A DNA stretch of 64,000 bases from an uncultured Tateyamaria sp. (GTDB lineage: Bacteria; Pseudomonadota; Alphaproteobacteria; Rhodobacterales; Rhodobacteraceae). The translations under genes were made by a program, and so were the position numbers. The stretch covers positions 372,001 through 436,000 of the forward strand of contig NZ_CANNDS010000003.1 of the NCBI RefSeq assembly GCF_947503415.1. Direction: 5' to 3'. Positions 9,117 to 18,691 of the stretch are shown here, piece by piece. The stretch's first letter is position 1, and every line of letters begins with the position of its first letter. Below the pieces are notes generated by a model. That model was not told where the DNA came from. It saw only the letters and a program-made list of their open reading frames with translations, and did not search any database.

Positions 9117-10196
9117 TCAGTCCTCGGCCTCAGGCGCTGATATGCCGCTGATCCCGGTGTAAAGGCGGCTTTGTTGATATTGCTCGATCACAAAACGTAC
9201 CAACACGCCGAGAGCTGCGGCCATGGGTACTGCGACAAGCATACCGACAAACCCAAACAGAGCGCCGAAAACAGACAGGGACAAGATCAGCCACACAGGG
9301 TGCAGTCCGACGCTGTCGCCGACAAGTTTAGGGGTCAGGAAGTTTCCTTCGGCAATCTGACCGATCTGAAAGACAATGGCGACGGCAACGATCCACCACC
9401 ACTCGCCCCAGAATTGGAATATCGCAAGGCCGACGGCCAGAAGCCCACCGACGATGGCACCCACGTACGGAATAAAGGTCAAAAGGCCAGCGACAAAGCC
9501 AACTACAAGGCCAAATTGCAGGCCGATCAGCATCAGGGCGATGGCATAATAGGTGCCAAGGATCAGGCAAACGGTGCCCATACCGCGAATGAACCCTGCA
9601 AGCGTTTTGTCGACGTCGCTCGCGAGTCTGCGGATCACTGGGGCGTGGTCGCGCGGCAAAAGCGTGTCGACACGGGCAATCATGCGGTCCCAATCCAGCA
9701 ACAGATAGACGGCAACAACGGGGACGATGACGAACAGGACAACGATGTTGATTAGGCTGGCTGCTGATGTGAGCGCCGTTTCAAGCAGCTGTCCGCCGCG
9801 TTCGGATATGGTCTGACCAAGCGAGTTGAGCGTTTGGCGAACGGTCGAGTTCTCATCCAGCAAGCTGGGGAACCGTTCCGTCAGGAATGTGCCAAGATCC
9901 CGCGCGACTTGCGGTGCTGCGTTGAAAAGCTCGATGGCCTGTTCGACGAGGGTTGGAATGACCAAGAGCACCAAAATGACAAACACAATTATCGCGCTGA
10001 CAGTGATAATGCCTGTTGCAATCCCGCGGCTGCATCCGTGTGCTTCGAGCCAGTCAGCCACAGGATCGAGAAAATAGGCGATGGCTGCCCCAAGAAAGAA
10101 CGGCAACAGCTGATCGCCAAGCGCATAAAGCAGCAGCAGGAAGATCGCCGCTGCGATCCCCCAATATTTGAACTGTTCGCGAACGGGCAGGGCCAT
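9117..10196 (-). CDS. AI-2E family transporter (PerM-like permease)
   Basis: A 359-residue multi-pass inner-membrane protein of the AI-2 exporter/PerM family. Hydrophobic segments occur near the N terminus (FKYWGIAAAIFLLLLYAL, then LLPFFLGAAIAYFLDPV), around residue 60-85, and as a block of four to five helices in the C-terminal half (LTFIPYVGAIVGGLLAV is a conserved family motif). Members export autoinducer-like solutes or act as ion antiporters; the substrate here is unknown. The upstream 46-codon extension is arginine-rich and unlike the family, so the ATG at 10196 is chosen. Head gene of the hdaA-ppk1-ppx operon. Confidence 0.88.
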   Translation of the reverse strand: MALPVREQFKYWGIAAAIFLLLLYALGDQLLPFFLGAAIAYFLDPVADWLEAHGCSRGIATGIITVSAIIVFVILVLLVIPTLVEQAIELFNAAPQVARDLGTFLTERFPSLLDENSTVRQTLNSLGQTISERGGQLLETALTSAASLINIVVLFVIVPVVAVYLLLDWDRMIARVDTLLPRDHAPVIRRLASDVDKTLAGFIRGMGTVCLILGTYYAIALMLIGLQFGLVVGFVAGLLTFIPYVGAIVGGLLAVGLAIFQFWGEWWWIVAVAIVFQIGQIAEGNFLTPKLVGDSVGLHPVWLILSLSVFGALFGFVGMLVAVPMAAALGVLVRFVIEQYQQSRLYTGISGISAPEAED

Positions 10197-10311
10197 TTTC
10201 AATCCATGAATTGCGCTGCGCCTAGAGATGCGGGGTTTTTGCCGTCGCTTCAAGGGGCGCTGTATCGAGTCTGATCCAATTGCGCGCTTTCGCGCATGCC
10301 TTTTGTCTTGT

Positions 10312-10370
10312 GGGGGCGCTGCCCCCGGCTGCACCGCCTCGGGGATTTATTCAAAACAGATAAGGGGACG
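10312..10370. repeat. GC-rich hairpin element (GGGGGC-GCT-GCCCCC) of Rhodobacteraceae intergenic type
   Basis: A perfect six-bp stem with a three-base loop lies at 10312-10326, followed by CCTCGGGGATTTATT. I recall similar stretches as recurrent between genes of roseobacters; that recollection is from general knowledge, not shown here. It lies between the divergent perM-like and proS genes, so it cannot end either transcript. A diverged relative may lie at 39668-39720. Confidence 0.35.
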
Positions 10371-10427
10371 TTGCGGGTGTGCGGGCTTTGTCCTAATCAG
10401 GTCGAAATCTTTTGAGGGAGCGCGCAC

Positions 10428-11765
10428 ATGCGTTTGAGCCGTTATTTTCTGCCTGTGCTGAAGGAAAACCCAAGCGAGGCACAGATTGTCAGTCACCGAC
10501 TGATGCTGCGCGCGGGCATGATCAAGCAATCCAGTGCCGGCATCTATTCCTGGCTGCCGCTGGGCTTCAAGGTGCTGCGCAAGCTGGAAAACATCGTGCA
10601 CGAAGAACAGGTGCGCGCCGGGCACATCCCCATGCTCATGCCCACGCTGCAATCCGCTGATCTGTGGCGTGAAAGCGGGCGCTATGATGATTACGGGCAG
10701 GAAATGCTGCGTATCAGCGACCGTCATGGCCGCGACATGCTGTATGGACCCACAAACGAAGAGCTGATCACGGATATCTTCCGCAGCCACGTGGGCAGCT
10801 ACAAGGATTTGCCCCTGACGCTCTATCATATCCAGTGGAAGTTTCGGGATGAAATCCGTCCGCGCTTTGGCGTGATGCGAGGCCGCGAGTTCTTTATGAA
10901 AGACGGCTACAATTTCGACCTGACCAAAGAGGACGCGTTGCACGCCTACAACCGCCACCTCGTCACTTATCTGCGGACCTACGAACGCATGGGGCTGCAG
11001 GCCATTCCGATGCGCGCCGACAGCGGTCCAATTGGTGGCGACAACACGCACGAGTTCCTTGTGCTGGCCGACACGGGCGAGAGCGAAGTGTTCTATGACA
11101 GCGCAGTGACCGATCTGACCTTCGGCGACCGGGTGATCGACTATGACAGCGTTGAACAGTGCCAATCGGTGCTGGAGGAGTTCACCTCGAAATATGCCCG
11201 CACGGATGAAACGCACGACGAAGCCGTGTTCAACGCCATCCCCGAAGACCGCCGCCGCGTGGCGCGTGGCATCGAAGTGGGGCAGATATTCTATTTCGGG
11301 ACCAAGTATTCGGAGGCGATGAATGCCGTTGTGCAGGGACCGGACGGCAAGCAAGTGCCCGTGCATATGGGCAGCCATGGGATCGGTGTCAGCCGCCTCG
11401 TGGGCGCAATTATCGAAGCCAGTCACGATGACAAGGGCATCATCTGGCCCGAAGGTGTCACGCCATATCACTGCGGTATCGTGAACCTGAAGCAAGGCGA
11501 CGACGAAGCTGACGCGGCTTGCGACGCGCTGTATGCGAGCCTCACCGCGCTGGGTCTTGAGCCGCTTTATGACGACCGCAATGAGCGGGCCGGTGGCAAG
11601 TTCGCGACCATGGACCTGATTGGTCTGCCTTGGCGCATCACTGTGGGGCCGCGCGGCCTCAATAACGGAGTGGTCGAGCTGACCTCGCGCCGGACCGGCG
11701 AGAGCGAGGAATTGCCGCCCGAAGAGGCCGTTAAGAAAGTGGCGGAGATTTACGCAAACCTGTGA
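10428..11765 (+). CDS. proS: Prolyl-tRNA synthetase (short alphaproteobacterial type)
   Basis: Class II synthetase of 445 residues that charges tRNA-Pro. Seen: N-terminal catalytic core with motif 1 region, [10 protein letters not shown], motif 2 [10 protein letters not shown], and motif 3 GSHGIGVSR; the anticodon-binding domain occupies the last 100 residues. The roughly 180-residue INS editing domain found in the E. coli enzyme is absent, which is normal for alphaproteobacteria and explains the length. Start supported by GAGGGAG eight bases upstream. The next gene begins eight bases after its stop, suggesting co-transcription. Confidence 0.97.
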   Translation: MRLSRYFLPVLKENPSEAQIVSHRLMLRAGMIKQSSAGIYSWLPLGFKVLRKLENIVHEEQVRAGHIPMLMPTLQSADLWRESGRYDDYGQEMLRISDRHGRDMLYGPTNEELITDIFRSHVGSYKDLPLTLYHIQWKFRDEIRPRFGVMRGREFFMKDGYNFDLTKEDALHAYNRHLVTYLRTYERMGLQAIPMRADSGPIGGDNTHEFLVLADTGESEVFYDSAVTDLTFGDRVIDYDSVEQCQSVLEEFTSKYARTDETHDEAVFNAIPEDRRRVARGIEVGQIFYFGTKYSEAMNAVVQGPDGKQVPVHMGSHGIGVSRLVGAIIEASHDDKGIIWPEGVTPYHCGIVNLKQGDDEADAACDALYASLTALGLEPLYDDRNERAGGKFATMDLIGLPWRITVGPRGLNNGVVELTSRRTGESEELPPEEAVKKVAEIYANL

Positions 11766-11772
11766 TAGCCTC

Positions 11773-12765
11773 ATGATAATGCAGGCGTTTTTCAAAATAG
11801 CGGCGTGTGCCGCATTGGTGGTGTTCCCGACAGGCGCTGCGTCCGAAAGCGACACGCAGGCACTGCACGACGGGATGGACGCGGCGTTTGGTACATGGCG
11901 CGAGACGCATACGGTATCGGGTGCGCTGGCCACAGGTGTTCTCGACGCTGCGGGCAAGTGGGACGTTGCAAGGCTTGGCGACCACGGCGTGGCAGAATTG
12001 GCCAGTGTGTCCAAATCTGTCACGGCGGTTTGCGTTCTGGAGTTGGTCGAGGCGCGGCGGTTGGCGTGGTCAGACAGCGTGGATAGCATTTTGGGTGATG
12101 CGCCTGACGTGACTGTGGCCGAACTGGTCACGCATACATCCGGTCTGTCTCCGGACGCGACGCAACTGGCAATGGCCCTTTGGCTCGACCAGACAAGCGC
12201 GGATGGCAGGCATTTCAGCCAAGAAGTGCTGGGTCTTGTTAATGCACGCACGCCGCGGACCGGCACGCAGGGCAGCTATCTTTACAACAACGAAAATTAT
12301 GCGTTGTTGGGGTTGGTGATCGAAGCCGTTACACAGCAACCTTTCTTTGATTTCTGTCGTTCAAAACTTGAGCTGGGGCCGACCTTCAAACCGAGTGTGC
12401 GGACTGCAGGGTTCCAGCCGTGGGGCGGCCTGGTGGCGTCGCCTGCAGATTATCTTGGGTTTCTTGTCGATCACTTTGGCCCGGGCAGCGTGATTGCGAA
12501 TGATCCGCTCGCTTTGCCGCATGTTGATGTGGGGGATGGGGCATATTACGGCATGGGCATGTTCTTTCGGCGCTTCGGGACCAGTTTCAATTTCTGGCAT
12601 TTTGGCTTGCTGTGCTTTCCCGGTCGCCTGAACATCGGAAGCTATGCGGTCATATGGGAAGGACGCGCCAGCGCGGTCGCCACCTATGATGGTTGCTTGG
12701 ATTGGGACACAAAAATTGCGCTTGATAACGATCTGAGCGCTGCCGTGTATCAGAGGGAACCATGA
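11773..12765 (+). CDS. Serine hydrolase of the beta-lactamase/penicillin-binding-protein-like fold, exported
   Basis: A 330-residue class C-like serine hydrolase with an N-terminal signal peptide (hydrophobic FFKIAACAALVVF, cleavage near AAS|ES). The catalytic SxxK is S78-V-S-K81 in ELASVSKSVTAV; the tyrosine/asparagine motif is in YLYNNENYALLG. HTSGLSPD is also typical. Members include esterases, D-aminopeptidases and DD-peptidases; antibiotic resistance should not be assumed. ATG at 11779 is an alternative start. It overlaps the DUF2937 gene by four bases. Confidence 0.85.
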   Translation: MIMQAFFKIAACAALVVFPTGAASESDTQALHDGMDAAFGTWRETHTVSGALATGVLDAAGKWDVARLGDHGVAELASVSKSVTAVCVLELVEARRLAWSDSVDSILGDAPDVTVAELVTHTSGLSPDATQLAMALWLDQTSADGRHFSQEVLGLVNARTPRTGTQGSYLYNNENYALLGLVIEAVTQQPFFDFCRSKLELGPTFKPSVRTAGFQPWGGLVASPADYLGFLVDHFGPGSVIANDPLALPHVDVGDGAYYGMGMFFRRFGTSFNFWHFGLLCFPGRLNIGSYAVIWEGRASAVATYDGCLDWDTKIALDNDLSAAVYQREP

Positions 12766-13265
12766 TCGTACGTGCGCTCATGCTGGCAGGGGGGCTCGCA
12801 GGCGGGGCCATCACATCGCAATTGCCGGAGTATTCCCAGCAATACCGCCAACGGCTTGGCGGCGCGGTCGATGCGTTGACCGAGGTCGTGACTGACTTTG
12901 ATGCCTCGGCCCAAGCCGAGGGGTTGAGCAGGCAAGACGCGCTTGCACAGATGCAGGGCACATCCTTTATAGAACGGCGCAAGGCGGACATGACGCGGAC
13001 TTTTGACCGCTATGCCCGGCTCCAATTAGATCTTGAGGCGCTGGAAGGGGCGGGACCGTTCATGCGCGCCTATCATGTGATGCAATCCGCAGATGCCGAA
13101 GTGGCGGCGGCCGCACTGGAAACTTTCGAGCCGGCCGTGCCGCTGACCACGGCGGGGGGCATCTTTGCCGGGACGGGGTTTCTGGCTGGTCTGACTGCCG
13201 TCTGGGGTGTTCTCAAGCTGATGCTCTGGCCCATTGGGCGGCGGCGCACCGCGCGCGGGGCTTGA
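12762..13265 (+). CDS. DUF2937 family membrane protein
   Basis: A 167-residue protein of DUF2937. It has an N-terminal hydrophobic segment (MIVRALMLAGGLAGGAITSQLPEY), a long helical, charged middle with a conserved ERR-rich patch (SFIERRKADM) and a C-terminal hydrophobic helix pair (GGIFAGTGFLAGLTAVWGVLK) ending in a basic tail. Function unknown. It is translationally coupled to the serine hydrolase upstream and followed after 50 bp by the lipoprotein-release permease, so an envelope role is plausible but only by position. Confidence 0.78.
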   Translation: MIVRALMLAGGLAGGAITSQLPEYSQQYRQRLGGAVDALTEVVTDFDASAQAEGLSRQDALAQMQGTSFIERRKADMTRTFDRYARLQLDLEALEGAGPFMRAYHVMQSADAEVAAAALETFEPAVPLTTAGGIFAGTGFLAGLTAVWGVLKLMLWPIGRRRTARGA

Positions 13266-13315
13266 CCTCCGGGGCGGACCCGGCCACATCTCGTCCACCC
13301 GAGCAGGAGCCGTAA

Positions 13316-14602
13316 ATGGCCAAACAAACCGCCCCCTTTGCCCCGTTTGAGTGGATGATCGCATGGCGCTACCTGCGTGCGCGCCGCGCAGAGGGGGGCG
13401 TGAGCACGATGACATGGATCAGCTTGATCGGGATCACGCTGGCTGTCTTTGCCCTGATCGCGACGCTGGCCGTGCGGTCCGGGTTTCGGGCGGAATTCGT
13501 CGACACGATCCTTGGGGCGAACGCGCATGTCACCGTCTACCAGATTGGTGAAGTGACCGAAACGGGCCGGATCGACAGAACAATCACTGACTACGAAGCA
13601 AAGGCCCAAGCGCTGGCGAATCTGCCGGGGGTCGTGCGCACGGCACCACTGGTTCGCGGGCAGGTGATGGCGAACCTGCGCAGCCAGAATGCCGGGGTTC
13701 AGGTCTTTGGCATGAGCGCCGCTGATCTTGCGGGCCTGCCGCGTATTGCTGATCCGGAAACCTCTCAGGGCGACATTGGACGTTTCGAACAGGGTGTCGC
13801 AATCGGATCCGGTGTGGCGCGTGAACTGGGTGCCCAAGTGGGGGATCGGATCAAGTTGATATCGCCAAATGGTGTTCGCACGGCATTTGGCACCAGCCCC
13901 CGGATCAATGCCTACGAAGTGACATACATCTTTTCGGCAGGGCGTTACGACATCGATCGGGTGCGCGTCTACCTGCCCCTCTCCGAGGCGCAAAGTTTCT
14001 TTAATCGCGAGGATGTAGCGGACGAAATTGAAGTGATGGTTGAGGAGCCGGAGGCGATAGATACCTATCTGCCCATAATCCTGCAAACCGCAGGCGAACG
14101 GGCACAGGTCTGGACGTGGCGCGATGCCTCGGGCGGCTTCCTGCGCGCGCTCGAGGTCGAGGACAATGTGATGTTCATCATCCTGTCGATCCTCGTACTC
14201 ATTGCAGCAATGAACATCGTCTCCGGCCTGATCATGCTGGTCAAGAACAAGGGCCGTGATATCGGCATCCTGCGCACGATGGGCCTGACTGAAGGTTCCG
14301 TGCTGCGCGTGTTCTTCATCTGCGGCGCATTCACTGGGATCATCGGGACCGCGATGGGCGTGATCCTTGGCTGCCTGTTTGCGATCTATATCGATCCACT
14401 GTTTTCGCTGGTGAACTACGTGATGGGCGGCGGGGTGTGGGATCCGTCGATACGTGGCATATATGCCTTACCCGCCGAACTGCATCTGAAAGATGTTCTA
14501 AGCGCCGTCGCATTGTCGCTGGGGCTGTCGTTCATCGTCACAATCTTCCCGGCGCGTCGCGCGGCACGCATGAACCCGGTTGAGGCGCTGCGCTATGAGT
14601 GA
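13316..14602 (+). CDS. lolC: Lipoprotein-releasing ABC transporter permease (LolC/LolE family)
   Basis: A 428-residue inner-membrane permease that, with LolD, extracts outer-membrane lipoproteins for handover to LolA. Topology is one N-terminal helix ([20 protein letters not shown]), a periplasmic domain of about 220 residues and three C-terminal helices ([20 protein letters not shown]; a helix near residue 325; one near residue 400 ending in [17 protein letters not shown]). Only one permease gene is seen, consistent with the single LolF-type permease of alphaproteobacteria rather than separate LolC and LolE. It overlaps lolD by eight bases. Confidence 0.93.
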   Translation: MAKQTAPFAPFEWMIAWRYLRARRAEGGVSTMTWISLIGITLAVFALIATLAVRSGFRAEFVDTILGANAHVTVYQIGEVTETGRIDRTITDYEAKAQALANLPGVVRTAPLVRGQVMANLRSQNAGVQVFGMSAADLAGLPRIADPETSQGDIGRFEQGVAIGSGVARELGAQVGDRIKLISPNGVRTAFGTSPRINAYEVTYIFSAGRYDIDRVRVYLPLSEAQSFFNREDVADEIEVMVEEPEAIDTYLPIILQTAGERAQVWTWRDASGGFLRALEVEDNVMFIILSILVLIAAMNIVSGLIMLVKNKGRDIGILRTMGLTEGSVLRVFFICGAFTGIIGTAMGVILGCLFAIYIDPLFSLVNYVMGGGVWDPSIRGIYALPAELHLKDVLSAVALSLGLSFIVTIFPARRAARMNPVEALRYE

Positions 14603-15284
14603 TCCGGTGTTGTCACTGGCAGGGATTGCCAAGACCTATAACGCGGGTCTGCCAAGCCAGGTGGACGTGCTGCACGACGTTGATCTGGACGTGCAACGGG
14701 GCGAGGTTGTGGCCCTTGTCGCCCCCTCAGGTGCTGGCAAGTCGACACTGTTGCACATCGCGGGCTTGCTGGACACGCCGGACGCGGGTTCAGTCACGCT
14801 CAATGGGCAAAACCTGAGCGGTCAATCTGACCGCAGACGTACGCTCGCTCGGCGGGCAGAGGTGGGGTTCATCTATCAATTCCACCACCTGTTGCCGGAG
14901 TTTACCGCTTTGGAAAACATCGCTTTGCCGCAACTGGCGGCAGGTGCATCGCGTGCGGACGCGGATGCGCGCGCCCTGTCTTTGCTGGACAAGGTCGGGG
15001 TTGCGCATCGGGCGACGCATCGGCCTGCGGAATTGTCTGGTGGCGAGCAGCAGCGTGTTGCCTTTTGCCGCGCGCTTGCCAATGAACCCGCATTGCTGCT
15101 TGCTGATGAGCCGACGGGAAATCTCGATCCGGCCACATCGGATCAGGTCTTTGACGCGTTGATGGCGTTGGTGCGGGACACTGGGCTGTCGGCCTTGATC
15201 GCGACGCACAATCTCGATCTTGCTTCACGGATGGATCGGACCGTGCGGCTGGACGCAGGTCAATTGCAGGCGGACCCGAGGTAG
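14595..15284 (+). CDS. lolD: Lipoprotein-releasing ABC transporter ATP-binding protein
   Basis: A 229-residue ABC ATPase, partner of the preceding permease. Walker [11 protein letters not shown]-loop in [14 protein letters not shown] signature [10 protein letters not shown], Walker [14 protein letters not shown] and H-loop IATHN are all intact, so it should hydrolyse ATP. The TTG at 14580 is in frame, but the ATG at 14595 matches the family start and lies in the classic overlap with the permease stop. Confidence 0.95.
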   Translation: MSDPVLSLAGIAKTYNAGLPSQVDVLHDVDLDVQRGEVVALVAPSGAGKSTLLHIAGLLDTPDAGSVTLNGQNLSGQSDRRRTLARRAEVGFIYQFHHLLPEFTALENIALPQLAAGASRADADARALSLLDKVGVAHRATHRPAELSGGEQQRVAFCRALANEPALLLADEPTGNLDPATSDQVFDALMALVRDTGLSALIATHNLDLASRMDRTVRLDAGQLQADPR

Positions 15285-15476
15285 GGTCAGTGACGCGCGG
15301 CGGAGAGGCAACCAGTTTCAGCACCAGCAACGGCGATCTTCCAGCACGGCCACGGGTCCCGAACGCAACAATCTGTTGCATCTGATGTGCTCGGAATACC
15401 ACCGCCCGCTTGACGCCTGCGTTTGGGTTTGCTCTGACTTGATCCCGCGGCATGGGACGCGGGGGATAGAAGAACG

Positions 15477-16463
15477 ATGGCGGCGATCAAAAAGGCCGAA
15501 ATAGAGCGTACGGTGCAGGCTGCGCTTATGGCGCATGGTGCTCAGGCCTTTCCGGCGGCAGAAGTGGCGCGCGCCGTTGCGCAAGCGGAGGCGGCAGGCA
15601 ACCGGATTTGCGGTCTTTACTACCTCGAAAGCTACTGCAAGCAGTTACAGACTGGCCGCGTCAGGGGGGACGTTGTGCCGGTGGTCACCGCACCGCGCCC
15701 CGCAACCATTCACGTTGACGCGCTGATGGGCTTTGCGCAGCCGGCCTTTGCTTATGGTTTGGCACCTGCGCTGGATGCTGCACGCCAGTTCGGCGTGGCG
15801 ACCCTTGCGATCGGACATGCCCATACCTGTACCGCCCTTGGATATTTCACGGAACAGATTGCCCATGCCGGATTGATCGGGCTGGGCCTGACCAACGCGT
15901 CCCCCATCGTGGCGCCACCCGGCGGCAAGACACGGATGATCGGCACCAACCCGATCGCCTTTTCCGTACCGGACGGCGAAGGAGGGCTGGCGATGCAATT
16001 CGATCAATCCACGACAACCGTCGCTCTGGGCAAGATCACAATGGCCAAAGCGGCAGGCGAGATGATCCCCGAAGGCTGGGCCTTGGATGCGGATGGCAAC
16101 GCCACAACGGATCCAACGGCCGCTCTGGCCGGGTCGCTCGTGTCGATGGGCGGCTACAAGGGCTGGGGCTTTGGCCTCATGGCTGAACTGCTAACAGCCG
16201 GGATGACCGGCGGCATCCTCAGTCGGGACGTGCACCCTCTCAAAGCACCCGACGGACCCCCGCACGATCTGGGGCAGTACTATGTTTTGATCGATCCAAG
16301 CACATCCGGCGCGTTCATGGATCGGCTGGAGCAGTTCAAAGCCTTTTTGGCGGAGGACAGCGCGGGACGGATGCCGGGCCAGCACCGCGATCTTGCGGAC
16401 CCGGTCGATGTGGACCCGGCCGCATGGGCACAGGCGCAGGAACTGGCGGGTATCGACGCCTGA
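15477..16463 (+). CDS. Malate/L-lactate (LDH2) family oxidoreductase
   Basis: A 328-residue NAD(P)H-dependent reductase of the LDH2/MDG2 fold, which is unrelated to classical malate dehydrogenase. Typical blocks are a helical N terminus, DALMGFAQPAFAYGL, LAIGHAHTCTALGYFTE (catalytic His region), GLTNASPIVAPPGG and MIGTNPIAFSVPDGEGG for cofactor binding, and MGGYKGWGFGLMAEL near the C terminus. The FAQPA and GHAH features are closest, as far as I recall, to delta1-piperideine/pyrroline-2-carboxylate reductases of D-amino acid and hydroxyproline catabolism; that is an inference. It stands alone after a 192-bp gap from lolD. Confidence 0.82.
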   Translation: MAAIKKAEIERTVQAALMAHGAQAFPAAEVARAVAQAEAAGNRICGLYYLESYCKQLQTGRVRGDVVPVVTAPRPATIHVDALMGFAQPAFAYGLAPALDAARQFGVATLAIGHAHTCTALGYFTEQIAHAGLIGLGLTNASPIVAPPGGKTRMIGTNPIAFSVPDGEGGLAMQFDQSTTTVALGKITMAKAAGEMIPEGWALDADGNATTDPTAALAGSLVSMGGYKGWGFGLMAELLTAGMTGGILSRDVHPLKAPDGPPHDLGQYYVLIDPSTSGAFMDRLEQFKAFLAEDSAGRMPGQHRDLADPVDVDPAAWAQAQELAGIDA

Positions 16464-16464
16464 A

Positions 16465-16899
16465 TCAGGCGAGTTGCGTCATCCAGACGCCCGCCGCCAT
16501 CAGGGCGATACCCCCAATGCGGGTCAGGCTTAACGCGGCCGGCTGCGCGCCAAACAGACCGAAATGGTCGATGGCCGCGGCGGAAATCAGTTGACCCAAC
16601 AAGACGAAGAACACCGCATTGCCGACACCGAAATGGGGCGCGATGTAAGTAATGGTCAGGACATAAAACGCGATCAGCACACCGGCCAGCAGCAGATGTT
16701 TGGGCGCGGATGACAGCTTTGCGAGACCTTGAGCGCCGGTGAGTACGAATACGGTTGCGGCAGTGCCGAAGGCAATCACGAACAGCACGGTCGCAGCGGC
16801 CGCCGGGCTTCCCAACCGGGTGCCCAAGGCGGCGTTGAGGGCAGCAAGGATCGGAATGCCAATCCCGGCCAGCAGCATGATGAACGCGTATTGGGCCAT
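16465..16899 (-). CDS. DMT-superfamily transporter of the DUF606/YdcZ type
   Basis: A 144-residue, almost entirely hydrophobic protein with four to five predicted helices (starting AFIMLLAGIGIPILAALNAAL and including FVLLGQLISAAAIDHFG, a conserved DUF606 feature). Such half-size transporters probably work as dimers; substrate unknown. A near-perfect ribosome-binding site AGGAGG lies nine bases upstream. Its stop is two bases from that of the LDH2-family gene on the other strand, so the transcripts converge. Confidence 0.85.
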   Translation of the reverse strand: MAQYAFIMLLAGIGIPILAALNAALGTRLGSPAAAATVLFVIAFGTAATVFVLTGAQGLAKLSSAPKHLLLAGVLIAFYVLTITYIAPHFGVGNAVFFVLLGQLISAAAIDHFGLFGAQPAALSLTRIGGIALMAAGVWMTQLA

Positions 16900-16947
16900 T
16901 GCGGCACCTCCTTGGTCGTGTCGCGTTGGGCGCAGGACACCTGCGCC

Positions 16948-17628
16948 TTACCGGCAAATCCCCTCGATCTGGACACCGTCCCACGGCAACCGCACGTCGT
17001 CTTGACGCGACTGCGGCAATGGGGACACGGGCATGGCTTGGGAAATCAGCGCATGCAGCCGCTCTGTTCTGGCACCTTGCGGGTCCAGTGCTCGGCAGCA
17101 GACGAACTCTTCGACAATCGACCCCTGCTGTTCAAATCCGAAATCCAGAAACTTGCGTTCCGCAGAAACATCAAAGAGATAGGGATCATCGCTCAACCTG
17201 TGTTCGCGCGCAGCCCTGAGCGGGGAATACCCCGTGATGTCCCGGTTCTGCCACTGCCAGACATGTGTCAGTTCATGCGCCAGAAGCATCGCGGCGATCA
17301 GATTGATCTCACCCGGATAGTCGGGAACGTAATCGTCCAGATACCAGTCCTCATCGAACAACACGTTTTGCCACAAGGCCACTGCTGCGGGTTTTGCCGT
17401 AATCGTGTCACTGGTTGGCGGCGGCAGGATTCGTTCACGACAGGTGGTGCGGGGCCGGGCCTTGCGTTTGAAGGTGACGGCGCGCGTAGGCGCACCGTCA
17501 ATCAACCTCACCCGGTCTTTGTTCAACTGCGCCCCATGGATCGTATCAGCAAATGCCCGCTCGGCCTCGGTCAGTGGGCGACCGCAACCGGCAAGCAGGG
17601 CAAGGATCAGAAACACACGTAGGATCAT
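16948..17628 (-). CDS. Lipoprotein with HExxH metal-binding motif
   Basis: A 226-residue predicted lipoprotein. Starting at the ATG at 17628, the signal peptide MILRVFLILALLAGCG has a lipobox LLAGC, so the mature N terminus is a lipidated cysteine. Around the middle it carries LLAHELTHVWQWQ, an HExxH zinc-binding motif with the flanking hydrophobics typical of gluzincin-like proteases or vgr-related DUF4157 domains. No third ligand can be assigned by eye. Start at 17664 is possible but would bury the lipobox. Function unknown; a metallopeptidase activity is plausible, not shown. Confidence 0.72.
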   Translation of the reverse strand: MILRVFLILALLAGCGRPLTEAERAFADTIHGAQLNKDRVRLIDGAPTRAVTFKRKARPRTTCRERILPPPTSDTITAKPAAVALWQNVLFDEDWYLDDYVPDYPGEINLIAAMLLAHELTHVWQWQNRDITGYSPLRAAREHRLSDDPYLFDVSAERKFLDFGFEQQGSIVEEFVCCRALDPQGARTERLHALISQAMPVSPLPQSRQDDVRLPWDGVQIEGICR

Positions 17629-17772
17629 ATGGGCAGTAAGGGCGCGAAACCGGCTGAAATTCAAGACAATACCTTGTCATGTACTTGTTGACGCTGAACA
17701 GCGCCACATGCTAGGCGCACGATCATAAAAAGCGCGCATAACAATGCGCCCCTGTTACGGAAAGAACTCCCC

Positions 17773-18099
17773 ATGAAGTGTGTGCGTATCTTTGGCGGTT
17801 TCGCCGCCTTGACCCTTGTTCTGTCGGCCTGTGTATCGCCCGAGGTTGTCCAGACCCGCAGTGTCGAGGACAGCGATCTCAGCTGCGATGACATCAAGAT
17901 CCAGTTGAAACAGCTGGAGCAAATTCGTGAAGAGGCGGCCAAGGGGCAGCGCGCTTCCGGAGAGAATGTTGCAGCCGCAATCCTGTTCTGGCCTGCGGTC
18001 ATCGGCAATTACCAGAATGCCAAGCAGGCATTGGAAGCCGCAAACGCGCGCAACGATGTATTGGTCGCTTTGGCCGAAAAGAAACGCTGTCGGTTCTAG
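17773..18099 (+). CDS. Small lipoprotein of unknown function
   Basis: A 108-residue predicted lipoprotein: MKCVRIFGGFAALTLVLSAC gives a basic N region, hydrophobic core and lipobox LSAC. The mature part is a short disordered stretch, then a helical, charged segment (CDDIKIQLKQLEQIREEAA) and a hydrophobic segment (AAAILFWPAVIGNYQNA) that may re-enter or lie on the membrane, ending in KKRCRF. Two further cysteines could pair. Resembles small conserved lipoproteins of Rhodobacterales; no known role. Confidence 0.72.
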   Translation: MKCVRIFGGFAALTLVLSACVSPEVVQTRSVEDSDLSCDDIKIQLKQLEQIREEAAKGQRASGENVAAAILFWPAVIGNYQNAKQALEAANARNDVLVALAEKKRCRF

Positions 18100-18691
18100 C
18101 GCGGCACTGCAATGGTCGCTTTGACCAGCACGACGGTCTTGTCGGCGGGCAGGGCCGTCAAAGTGCGTTTGCGAAAAACGACTCTGGGCCCTTAGCGCGT
18201 CGCTTGCGCCCCGGCTCGGATGGTGTTGCCTGACCCGCGACGCAAGAATTGCGTGTCCTTCGTGACCGTTGCCACGGATATCATTCTGGTCAAGTGCGCG
18301 CCCACGCTTAGCACCGTGTAGATGTCTGCGAGTGTTGCGAGGGCACGGCTTGATACGATGCCGCCCACTCGTGTGATGAAGTGTGTGATGCGATTGAGAG
18401 GGGCCATATCGTCTGGCCTGATCGCCCCTACGCTGGGGGATAAGTCCAGCATCCACAAGGCAAAACGAACCTGCAAGAGGGCGTGACATTCGTCATCTGC
18501 GCAGCAGGGTAGGCGACCGGTACGGTGACAACTTTGTCTCCTCTCCGTGATCAGAGGTGATGGAACGGGGGCTTTTTGTGTCACCCGATCACGCCCAATT
18601 CCATTCCATCGCCGCAGGGATGACCTCTGCGGAATGCACCGCAGGCCACCACTCACGGGTTTCCCCGGTCTGCTTGGAAAGGAAAGAGAAG
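18100..18691. other. Gene-poor stretch of 592 bp
   Basis: No convincing gene is seen on the plus strand. A short minus-strand frame (18192-18407) is listed separately at low confidence. A small inverted repeat CCGCAG/CTGCGG lies around 18612-18632, upstream of the 26-codon frame at 18692. No tRNA or known riboswitch pattern was recognised. Confidence 0.5.
18192..18407 (-). CDS. Possible small protein, 71 residues (uncertain)
   Basis: An open frame that reads MAPLNRITHFITRVGGIVSS and continues with a plausible mix of residues (ALATLADIYTVLSVGAHL) and mostly G/C third codon positions, unlike a typical shadow frame. It could extend to 18656 but the upstream part looks non-coding. I recognise no family and see no strong ribosome-binding site. 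It may be a small hypothetical gene or chance. Confidence 0.3.
   Translation of the reverse strand: MAPLNRITHFITRVGGIVSSRALATLADIYTVLSVGAHLTRMISVATVTKDTQFLRRGSGNTIRAGAQATR

Noticed and set aside
18192-18656. Longer version of the minus-strand frame at 18192
   Set aside because: The upstream 80 codons look non-coding; only the 71-residue version is kept, at low confidence.
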